This document shows positions 45,724 through 56,400 of a stretch of DNA of 64,000 nucleotides, one piece after another. Location of the stretch: positions 21,071,190 to 21,135,189 of the forward strand of contig NC_134985.1 in assembly GCF_050947335.1 (NCBI RefSeq), read 5' to 3'. Under the pieces are notes generated by a model. The model searched no databases. It was not told the DNA's origin and saw nothing but the letters and a program-made list of their open reading frames with translations. The position numbers and the translations under genes are program-made. The stretch's first letter is position 1; every line of letters begins with the position of its first letter. This DNA is from Megachile rotundata. Taxonomy: Eukaryota; Arthropoda; Insecta; Hymenoptera; Megachilidae.

Positions 45724-46560
45724 TTTTCTCGAGATTCGATGACTCGTTGACTCCTCTAGATCGTTGCTTGAGCTCGATGGAAAAAAAAGGAAAAGAGACA
45801 AGGCTGTTTGTCCCTGGTCCGTTTCAGCCACGCATTCTTACGAGCGTCGATATCGATCGAGCATTCGCATCGATAGCCGATCCCCGAGGCTGACAGATCG
45901 AGATCGAACGTAGCCCGTTATCTGAACTGATCGCTGTGCCTGACGTACCCGCTCCCAGAGGATGCCTCTTTTTTCTCTCTTTCGATCGCTATTTCTTCTT
46001 ACATGTTTCCCGTGCCGGATGTATCACTGGTTTCGTGATCGACGCGCGAAATCGCGGCGGCTAAGAGATTCGATCTTTTTCGAGCACTTGTTCTCTCTGC
46101 CGCACGCGAACGAGTAGCGCGCTTTTCGAACGGAGCTGCGTTAATCGAATCGAGGAAGCACGAAAAGGGCCAGCAATTCGCGACGTCGTATCACGGGGAT
46201 AAATCTCTGATGCGAGATTCGAACACGATGCACGGTATCAACGATTAAAGAGAGCTCGTTTTAGAAAAAGCGCAGCTGGGGCGAGCGAGATGCCGCTCCG
46301 TGAACGTTCGCGTAGGTACTGTGGCCGGTAGTCACGAGGAAATGGGCAACGGGGTTCTCTCGGTGGGCGGAGCCTTCGGTCACTTGCGCGCACGCGATTG
46401 GCTGCCTCACGGGAGAGCCAGCGAGGCTCCACTCGCGTTAATTAAGCATTTCGGCACTCCGTCCTGTCTCGGAGATTCACGCGTACGCTCGCTCGCTCGC
46501 GATTCGTTCGTCACACCGTATTTGTTTCCGCGAGTTTCGCCGAACGAGAATGAAAAATAA
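45724..46560 (-). promoter_or_regulatory. GC-rich 5' flank / probable 5' UTR and promoter region of the Wnt gene
   Basis: CpG-dense sequence directly upstream of the Wnt start codon. On the Wnt strand it contains a CCAAT box (46397-46401 reads ATTGG on plus) and, about 30 bp further downstream on that strand, a GC box (GGGCGG on plus, 46365-46370). A 3-codon upstream ORF (ATG CGT GGC TGA) lies at 45824-45835. No clear TATA. The transcription start cannot be fixed from sequence alone. Confidence 0.4.
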
Positions 46561-48811
46561 TCGCCAAATGATCCAATTAAATGACCGACCTCTGCGCTCG
46601 CGGAATTAAACGGTGGGAACTTTGTCGTAAATCCTGCGATTCGAATCGATTCGTTTTGTTGCAATCGGAGAACTGCATTCTTACCGGACATTACCACTCG
46701 CGTAATTGGAATGTTTGTCTTGCTTAACGATTTCGTCTTAACATAACTGTTGTTCATAAAAATATTGCGTTTCGTCATAGATATTTATTCCTACTAAAAT
46801 TTTACGGACCTACAAATATCTTTTGATGGCGGGAGATAGTTATTGGTCTAATTACGTCAATGGAAGTAGGAAAGTAAACGATGGTAAAAATGATAATAGA
46901 CTTCAACTGCTAAAGGTAGAGCGAAAAATCTTTCAACTCTTGCGTTTAGACTCTAAGAAACTTAACATCTATACTAAAGAATCTATGTAGATCTAGAATT
47001 ACTCTAAAAAAGATGTATGAAAACCTAGAGAGAATCTGGACAGAGACCAGGAAAACTTAGAGTACCGAAACGAATCTAGAGAAAACTTAGAGCTTGGAAT
47101 CTGGAAAGAAGTCTAACTCCGAACTCCTCTTTTCGCGGAGTAAAATATTTCTTCCTCCTCGAAAAGAAGCCTAAGTTGCATAATACTGTACCAGTCTTGT
47201 ACTTTTGTAACGCGATCGCCTTCTACGATGACAAAGACACCTGCAGAACAACAAATTGAAATGGAGAAGGTTGTTTGGGCTACGAGTATCTTATGTCATT
47301 GTTCTATTCTTCGTAGTGTGAACTGATATTAGATAGATGAAATGTAACAGTTAAGTTAGCGTTATCGCGAATTTTCAGTCGGACGGTACGTTATTTTAAT
47401 AATGATACGAATATCTTGTTTCAGTAGCTTTCATTGAAGTGCAGTTTGGAAAATGTATTCGATGGGAACAATTGGAAACAGTTTTCAGATAATTAGTTCA
47501 TTGTATCATGTAATATATTGATTAATTTTATTGTACAACTTGAACCTTATCAGAGTTAAATGCAATTAAACGAACAGGATTTATTTGTATCCATTTATTT
47601 TAATAAACGTTCGGTAGATGATCGATTCGTTATAAACTGTTCCCGTAACATTAATGAATATTTCATGCAATATTTCCAATTGATAACATTAGTTGAATAC
47701 TTACGTCTGCATTTATAGAGAGCTTTTCAGTTGATTAATTATATGATATTTTCCAATATGTAACGTAATTTTAATTTTAAAAATCGTGACGGACATTTTG
47801 TTTAGATATGGCCACAGTATTATTTAAGACTGTTTATGATGCTGAGCGATTATGTTAACGGAAATGCTTGTGTCTGTATGGCTATAGTTTAGAGATTTAA
47901 ATTACCGCTATTCATAATTAAATTACTTCTTTAATTACATGACTTACTTATGTATTATATGCATCAGCAAGGTATTATAACTGCTTAATTTGTACTGCAG
48001 TAAGACAGAAGATAGAGTCATTATTAAATAATAACTATAATAAGCTAATTATATTACACAAACCATATCTTCATGCGATCTCCAATTTTATATCGACGCG
48101 CGGTCCGAAAATGTCCTACTAGCGCCATCTAGCGTTAGTGATGAACTTAACAAAATCGAAAATTTATTTTTAAAAACGTAAGACTTCTGCTTATTGATAG
48201 AAGTAGAATATTCTAAAACCGTACTGTGACTATAATAATAGCAGATTACTTAAAACTTGATAATTAAAAAACCGATATTTTTTATTACCACAGATATGCT
48301 TAGCCATCTGGTAGCAGACCAATGGTACTAATCATTTCATTACACAAAGTTTGAACGGGTTAATTACTCCACGTTTCATCAGATAACGCTAGTGGTACAA
48401 TTTTCAAACTTCCCAACAAAATACACGCTTAGGGATGTACTTCCAATAAATAAGATGAAATAAAACTATACTTATAAATGATCAATAACATCAATGTATT
48501 TAACAAAATGAAAAAATGATTTTCCTTATATGTACTTATCGAATTAACAGGTACTGTACTAGTACAATATTTCCATATACATCGTTTCCATGTTATAATT
48601 TTGATATACAATATGTAACACTAAATATTACATAAATATACAAGGCACGTGTACCTGTAATTCCTGATTATATCACATGTATGTAACCCAATTGGTGTGT
48701 TGTACAAGTGGTAGTTGTTCAGTATGGTATTTCGATAAATTGACTATCGACCGCTATGGTTATGTACAAAATTAGAGATATTTTATCTTAACATTAAAAC
48801 AGTCTATGTGG
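46561..48811. other. Intergenic spacer between the Wnt 5' flank and the Mat1 3' end
   Basis: AT-rich, with a short degenerate CTAGAG-word repeat at 46960-47110. It includes the Mat1 3' UTR on the minus strand; no unambiguous poly(A) signal was chosen. No gene recognised. Confidence 0.6.
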
Positions 48812-49850
48812 TCATACGTTTGTAAATTCTGTTTGGCATTGAGAGGGATTGTAATATAAACCAGCCATAGATTCCTGTAAAGCTCTTAAGCATGCAACGT
48901 GTGCCTTGAAACCTCCTGCCCTTTCTGCCGAAGATTCGGCACGCACATTCGAAACGTAGCCACGAGCTTGTAATTCTCGCCAACCAGGTGGCGTTGGGCC
49001 ATCCGTTGTCTGTCGAATAGGATTATAAGAATATAAGGGACCTTCTTCAATTTTTGGCATAGGCATATAGTTTTGACTTCCTTGACTACCAAATTTGATT
49101 CCGGTGCTAAACTGTGTAGCTTTAGGAGGTGCCGGCACTTTTGTCTCCTTCTTAAATGCCTGCATTGCAGAGACATGTGTTTCTACGATATTCTTTGCAT
49201 CTCCTTCAGAAAATGTGAGCTCATCTATCAATGCTTCCTTCTCGCGAACCTTTTTCTTCTTGGCTTCCATTTCTTCTTTAGCTATTTCCAGTCTCCTCTC
49301 TTCTTCCTTCTGTTTCTCTAATTCTATCATCTCTTCCAATTCGTATTCACTCCTACTAAGTTTAGATTTATTCTTTGTTATCTGCTCTTTGTTGTCTTTT
49401 TTATATTGCTCTATCTTCTTATTTGTTTCTACCACATCAATATTGTTAACTAAGTTGTATATTATTGTTTCCACTTCCTCTAGGTAATCATTGTATTCTC
49501 GTAGTGTAGCAAAATCCTCCTCCTTTTTATTGAAGTCTCGCAGCACTTTCTTCCTTATGTTCACATCTTTCTCTACCATCGGGTCCTCAAATAACTGTAT
49601 ACGAAAATTAGCTCTCCTCAAAGGAATTTTACATTCTGGACAAGACCCGGAACCTTCAAGATCATAGGACAAATATTAAGATATTTCTGTTACTGAATAT
49701 TTGTTGTATAACATAATGACACTAACCTTTAAGAAACAGTAAGTCGACACAACTTTCGCATAACGTATGTCCGCAAACGTTTACCATCATTTTCAATGAT
49801 GGATTTCGATATTTGGTGGTTTTGCATCTTGGACAAGCTTGATCTTCCAT
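48812..49850 (-). CDS. Mat1: MAT1/MNAT1, CDK-activating kinase assembly factor (complete, two exons)
   Basis: Assembly and targeting subunit of the CDK7-cyclin H-MAT1 kinase, part of TFIIH in the nucleus; stabilises the kinase that phosphorylates the Pol II CTD and cell-cycle CDKs. The CDS is join(49727..49850, 48812..49653), minus strand; phase-1 junction (G|GT = Gly42), 321 residues (human 309). The N-terminal C3HC4 RING has all eight ligands: C6, C9, C26, H28, C31, C34, C46, C49. The N-terminus M-E-D-Q-A-C-P-R-C-K-T-T-K-Y-R-N-P-S-L-K is almost the animal MAT1 signature, followed by V-N-V-C-G-H-T-L-C-E-S-C and R-I-Q-L-F-E-D-P. A long charged coiled coil (about residues 105-200) precedes the F-S-T-G-I-K motif and a C-terminal cyclin H/CDK7-binding region. 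Length and domains look normal, so it is probably functional. Confidence 0.97.
49654..49726 (-). other. Mat1 intron (73 bp)
   Basis: AAAG|GTTAGT donor and CTTGAAG|GT acceptor. It sits exactly between F-L-K-G and S-G-S-C-P-E-C inside the RING domain, restoring conserved ligand spacing. Without splicing the second exon could only open at a TTG codon. Confidence 0.92.
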
Positions 49851-52800
49851 TTTTGCAAAATAGTGTATACGAATACTTTGTAGGAACCACTGTTTTATTT
49901 CTTACACTGACAGACCGGTTCAGAGTGTGAAAAAATTTACACTATGTACAACGCGTGACATAATTCCAACCTAAATCCAAATTAGTTCAATTATTTTCTA
50001 CAATTAAATAATACAAAAACAATTTTGTTATTACCTTTCGAACACGCAACAAAAGGTTTATAAAATCGCCGTTCTTGAACATAACCTATAACTGAAATTT
50101 CGCACGTAGCTCTTTCAATATGGAACTAGGAATATAGGGAGTATAGTGGCGGAACATATCCTTGAGGGTGGAAGCCATTGCGGAAGGAGGCAACGAGAAA
50201 ACTTTATATTTGAAATTTTTATACTTTCAAATTTTTTAATTTGAAAATATATTTCAGAATTAAAAACTTGTCAAGTTCAGAAAATAAAAAATTTTTACAG
50301 TTAAGGGGAAAAAAAGTAATCACGTGTTCGGTACTCAAAGTCTGTATTAATTGTTTCTGTTACAGTTTTTTGTAATTAGCGGCACTGAACAGGCGCAGAG
50401 AAGTAACCAACCAAATTTAAGTATCAGCTGTTAGAGTTTCCCTTTTTTCTCACGTTGGCTTCATTTTTATCTAAGCTTACATTGTACCCCTATTTCATTG
50501 TATAAGTCGTATCAAAGTTGATAATACGAAGATATTTCACAAAAACTATTGAATATGACTTATAATATTTTTACTAACTGTACACACCTACAAAGATTGT
50601 TATTAATATGTATTGCCTTTATCGATTGACCTAAAAGTAAAATCACAGTTTAGCTATAAATTTGTAGAATGAAATATTTGATCGTATTCCGTCATTTGTC
50701 AGCGTGCAATTACTTTCAAAGCAATTCTATGAGAATTTATAATTACAAGTTGTCGGTATTTGCCCTGTGGCATTTATACACTCAGGTGTAAATCAATCGA
50801 GAGATAAACTTATCAGAGAAACGTGTATCGCATGTTTTACTTTCAACGAAAGAATCTTTGCTCTTTCCGTGCTTTTCGATCATCACGCGCCGTTACGTGA
50901 TGCAAAAAGGAGAAAACAGGAAATCTCGGTGGAGAGAAAAAGCTCAAGCCGAGTCCCTTAAGACCAAAGCCGTACGTCTTTTGTGCGTTTCACTTCTAAC
51001 GATTTGGGGCATCGATTTTTCTTTCAATTCCATCGTGCAAATTGTACATTAAAAAGCTGGAAGAAGGAGACGCAATGCATGTCCATTATACTTTAAAGAA
51101 CAAAAAGGTTGGTATGCTTTGGTGTTTCGCAAGGTTCCCCGCTTTTTCACGGTGATGTTACGAACACCCATTATTCAAGCCTCCTTTCGTAAGACCGTCT
51201 CGGCATTCTGTGAAAAATGTGCAACGACGTTTCGTAAATAAACGAAAGGTATCCTAAGCTCGCCTTTATACCGTAGCGCGCGAAATTTCCGAGATTAGCC
51301 AAAATCTTATTTCGTCGAGATTTTCCAAAGTGAGCACTCTATTCCTCGAGAATTCTCTGCAAGACGTTCTTCCTTCAACCATCAAATTCTGCTATAAATT
51401 GAAATATATTGCTGAAGTTTCTTCCATCCGTTACATCAATTTTGATGTCAAATTTATAACTTTAAATCTTTCTGAACTGTATGAGGTTGCTGGCACAAAA
51501 AGAATAGTTGTTGCCTTCGATACGTAAAGCAGTGGAATTCTTCGCGTGTCCGAGATTTTTCGATCATTGTCTTTCAATCGCCAGTTCCCTTTTCCGCTGC
51601 AACGAGTGAGAGAACCTAGGATATCACCATTATTTGGTATTGGCTGCAATTCTTCCGTGAAAGCATACAATCTGTATGCATACAATGTGTACATAGCAGT
51701 ATGATCAAGTGCCCCCATGCCGACAGCGACAAGGTCCATACTACCAAATGGTCTGTATCCCCATCTGTACGCCTACAAATCAGTTCCAAGTTGCTCCTTC
51801 ATGCCTGTCGTAAGTTCAACTTACATACAGTAGATTCTCGTTATATTGCCGTGAACCGTATATTCAAATTTCCGAATATAGCAAGTCTGGAAGATGTGAA
51901 ATTCCAAAATCTAGAGATACGGAAATTCGTATGCGAGGCATGTCCGAAGAAACTTAGGGAAAGAAGTCGTGTAGCAGCGTTTTCGCATAGCGCGCGAAAC
52001 ACCCTGTATAACTGAGAGATGCGTTCGACGCGGAGAGAAAAACAGCAGAGCCGATATGGTGGGGATTATTCCCCTGTGGCTCTATGTATCGAGAAAGTAG
52101 GGATGATAGTCGAATGAGTTTCGCGAGCCGGCACTTGGTCCTGTTTGGTCTATGGTATTAACGGATCACGTAAAGTTGAATATCCTCGGAAAGTGGATAA
52201 TCCAATGACGAAAATACGGAAGAAAATGAGCTCGATCTCTTGATTAAACCTTATCGGTGAATGTCGATCGAAGGGATCGAAGGGAAGGGGTTGAAGATTT
52301 GAAAACCGCACGAAAGTGTAACTTTATGCGTTGCATGAAATTTGTTACGGTGGCGTGTTAAAGCACGACACGTGTAGGACAATGACGGCGATCGGCCAGC
52401 ATGGAATTCGATTCTTGACTAGAGATGCTGCACGCTCGCCGGGTGTAGAAGTGTGCGTGGCTGTAACAGAACTAAAGGGATACGCTTGCGCCGGACGATG
52501 TCTACCCCATCTTCCCGTTGACTTCAGGTGAGGGAAAGCGGGGCGTGTGCAAGGACAGATGGCAGGGCGTCTCTCCCGGGCCGTGTCGCATGCACTGTCA
52601 GTTTCGCTCGGATATTCGTACACGAGTTTTATCGTGCTGTTGTACGAGCATCGTGCTCGTCACGGACGAAATTCGATTCTACCTTTTCTTTCGTTGCACG
52701 TAACCTCGAACCGTTTCTATTCGGATCGCTGGCGAATATTTAGTTTCGTTCTTTGAAATTGCTTGATCAAGGAAATCGAGTCACCGTCGCACCGAAATCG

Positions 52801-53406
52801 TCGAGACGATCCGATTTGCATAATAGAATACATCGGGGAAAGGAAACGAGACACGATCGAGTATATCCTTTGCCCGTCGCTTTCACGGAATGCTGGCTCG
52901 AGAAAAAAGACGTTCTTGCACGCTGACGGATCATCCAACGGCCGTATAAAAGGGCATGTTATAGCGGGAAGACGAGAATAGGTGTATCGAGGAGAACGAG
53001 AGACTATGAGGAAGAAGTATCGAGGACGATTTCAATGCATACCGACGCGTAAATCGCCGATGGTAAAGACATAATGGCGACATCGAGTGAAAAACCGAAG
53101 GAAAATCGGATGCTATCGATTCGTCCGATACTACTTTCTCCCTGATTTTAATTCCGCGCCTTTGTCGCGAGATGCTATATAGAACGATCGTTTCTGGATT
53201 ATTGCGTCACCGTGGGAGGAAATTAACGCAGCGCAGGAGGGATAACACCGTATTAATTGATAAGTGAAAATCGTGACGGAAATCTTGCACGCGTAACAAT
53301 CTTGTTTCATCGTGGATAAGCTGATTTGTGGTTGTACGTCTCTTCGATACCGCGACGGATATATCGAACAACATCGTGGATCGACTATGAGAGAGAGAAA
53401 CAAAAC
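49851..53406. other. Intergenic region between Mat1 (minus) and dpr (plus)
   Basis: The two genes are divergent, so this holds both 5' flanks. Open frames here show no domain. A 12-bp word ACACCCTGTATA at 51999-52010 matches the 120-bp array of 2.6-3.2 kb in inverse orientation. From about 52.3 kb the sequence becomes more GC-rich toward the dpr start. Confidence 0.55.
52945..52952 (+). promoter_or_regulatory. TATA box, candidate dpr promoter
   Basis: TATAAAAG in CCGTATAAAAGGGC context on the dpr strand, 455 bp upstream of the dpr ATG. A start near 52975 would give a 5' UTR of about 430 nt. No strong initiator seen. It could equally be chance or one of several promoters. Confidence 0.35.
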
Positions 53407-53446
53407 ATGAAGGGGTTATTTTTTACCCTGAGCTTATTGTTTTCCG
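53407..53446 (+). CDS. dpr: dpr coding exon 1 (signal peptide)
   Basis: ATG in a good AAAC context opens 13 codons of a hydrophobic leader and ends TCCG|GTAAGT in phase 1. The G completes Val14 with TG of exon 2, in the only frame that reads into the Ig domain. The short length makes this the least certain of the four exons, but leader, phase and donor all agree. Confidence 0.75.
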
Positions 53447-56400
53447 GTAAGTGAAGCTTTCGAACGCGCATTACATTGATTCCAAGTACGCGGATTGTTC
53501 TTTGCGCTTTACGCGGTAATAAATATCGCGAATCGTGCAGTAATTAAGAAGCGAACGGTAAAAGGAAAGAAATCATTTTTCGTGCACGTTTAACCGTTCC
53601 CTTTAAACGAGCCTAAAGAATGTCGTTTCGCGGCGCGAGCGTATTTATAACCGTGGCGTAAGTAACGCGATAAAACGATAAAAAGTGCTGAAACATTTAT
53701 TGTAATAATGCGACCGAGGCGTGTTTCATTCATTCGCGATACACAAAAGAGCAAAGCGACAACGGTTCTCGGCGACACCTCACTGCCACGTATTATGAGA
53801 TGAAGTAGTTTCTGAAACTGCAACGCGAAACTTTACCAGCTTAGCCGTAATACTTTATGAGACAAAGCGTAGAGCAAGGTCTGTGTCCGAGCTGAAGATA
53901 GATATATTGCTCTTCTTACCGCGTATCACTTACGGGACACTTTAAAATGATTTCTTACTACTTCCGACTACACCGTGTCGCGATAAACCAGAAGTTACCT
54001 CTTCCGCCTCGACAACCGTATAAATACGTCTTCGGAAAGCGGACGTTCGGACACCAAAAACGTACATGTATGAAGAATGTTCGGGTTCAAAGAATATATC
54101 TCTCGTGCACGAAGTACGTATATATACGACCTCAAATTGCGGTATATGCACGTTACGAAATAGAAAATGCTCCGATTTAAGGAACACATACCTCTCCGAA
54201 GAGAATATACTCGGCTATAAAGAACGTGTATATACGACCTTGAATAATGAGCTACGAAGAGGACATTTCATTACGAAAAGCGTATATGTACGTGCTTGAA
54301 GAGTGAATTCGACACGGAATATGTATATATCTTTTGGAAAAACGTATATACACCTTCGAAGTGTGAATATTTCAGCACCAAGAGCGTACGTGTACAATTT
54401 CAGAGAGCGAACTTTCCGATGTCGAAAGCGAACACGTTTTTAATGAACGGAAAATATAACATGTATTAATTATTACTTCGTACTACTTAATATTAATTGC
54501 TACAAATTTTATCGGAAATTATGTGCCGGGAACATTAACGTCGCGTCAGGAACACGGTTCGTCCGCCGCGACATTTTCTCACGAGTAGGATGTGGCGGAA
54601 GGGTTAACAAAGTTTAGAGAGCAAACGACTAAACGTGACGAGTATTTTCTTTGCGGGGCCACTCGTGGCACGACGAAACGCGGAAAGCAATGTTTCTGGT
54701 CAAAGAACGATCCAACGTAATCCGCAGCGTTGGAACAACTCCGCTGAAAGTGTCTTTCTACTTTTTCTTGAAGTGCAAGGACTTGCCCGGAGCACGTCCG
54801 ATCAGGAAATGTACGAAAATCGGTCGCTAGAGCCGCTCGACCGTGGACCGTACTTCGACGTGTCAGCATCTCGAAATGTCACCGCGTTGGTTGGCAAAAC
54901 AGCCACCCTAACCTGCCGAATTCGAAACTTGGGCGATCGCACGGTAAGTAAGACATGCTCGAATAAATAAGCTCATCGCGATCAGGGATGATTATCGACT
55001 GTCGTTAACATTGATGAAAATTCCGTAACTAGGCGGGATTCTAGTAATCACGCCGAAGGATTGATGGAATACCAACGCGTGTTCTTGTGCACGAACCGTA
55101 AACGAACTGGCATTAAGAGATTAATGCAGGCGGCATGGGGGGCGAACGAGTAGACAGCCAGGTCGCGTATAATACAAAAGAGGGGGTACAATTTAAGTTG
55201 GCCCATCAAGAGGTAACCGTATAACGGGTCGAAGCTCGCGCTACCGATGAACGAGAGAGCAAAGTTTCGTTTTTCGCGTCGTTTGTTCGTACTTCGTCCC
55301 TGTATTCGTCGGATGAATTAAAGTAAAACAGAAGGCTTTGCTTTTTTTCACCGTGCAGTTTTTATTTCGCGCGCGGCATCCATCACTTCGCCCCTCGCTC
55401 TCTGTGTTTCCCCTTGATCCGTCTTTTTTTTACGGAGCACCGATAACGCTGCGTTGTTTTTAAAAATACTTTCGTCCCGACGTGTTAGAAATTTCTCCGA
55501 GAGAAAGCATTGCGACGTCGTACATTCGAACACGACGTAAGCTCCTTTCGGTTAAGGGGAGAACTATTCGACTACTTGTTCTCCACATTTTAGGTGGAGT
55601 AAACGCCCGAAATCTCTAATTTACCAACCAAAAATGAACGAGCAGCGGTGCATGTCTCCTCTACTTTTCCCAAAGGAAGTCTAACGCGCTCGTTGGAAAC
55701 GCAGGAAGATTACGCGGTGTAAACGCATGCAACGGGTTCCCATCGAGCTACTTACGGGGTCAGTGAATAATTTATCGGGCACCGTACCGTTTCCAAAGCC
55801 GCCTAGTCCGCTTAAAGTCTTAAGCCGAACGCTATAATTCCCTGTTCAGCCAACGAGATGCCTGTTTTGATTCAACTTTAATTGCAAGTAACACTTTAAG
55901 CTCCACTTGAATTTTTAAATGGTTTTGCTGGCCGGCCGGTCGGTCGCGGTGGTGCCTTAAGTGAACGCTGTTCAAACCCGACTGCGGTGGCTTTTCATCG
56001 AGCACGGGGTTATCCGTCCTGGCGGTCTCCGTCGCTTCTTCCATTAATATTCCTTTGTGCGCGTCGAATGTCCTGCCGATTATCGTTATACACGTTTCAA
56101 ATATTAGATACTTAAGAGTAGTTGCTCGCAGGCTCGAGAATACGAGCGATTTAACGAGGCAGATGGTATTAAACCGTCAGCGGGCAATCAATGATGCTCG
56201 CTGAAGGCGTGAAGTACGACCATTTTACCGGACTCTATAACTACACCGAGTACATTGAATAATGCATATTCAACGGTTCTCCTCGTGTCAAGCGTGTGCA
56301 CGTACATACCTCTGCATACGGAAACAAAAACTTTGTCACCGAACCGGATAACGTTAATAATTATTTAGTCGACGACAATCGGTGTCGTCACCGACTCAAA

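Noticed and set aside
45724..45831. Longer Wnt N-terminus in the open frame upstream of the ATG
   Set aside because: The extension opens only at GTG, has no ATG, and would bury the signal peptide.
49654..49672. Mat1 second exon opening at TTG as an independent start
   Set aside because: It would lose the first half of the RING domain; splicing from 49727 restores all eight zinc ligands.
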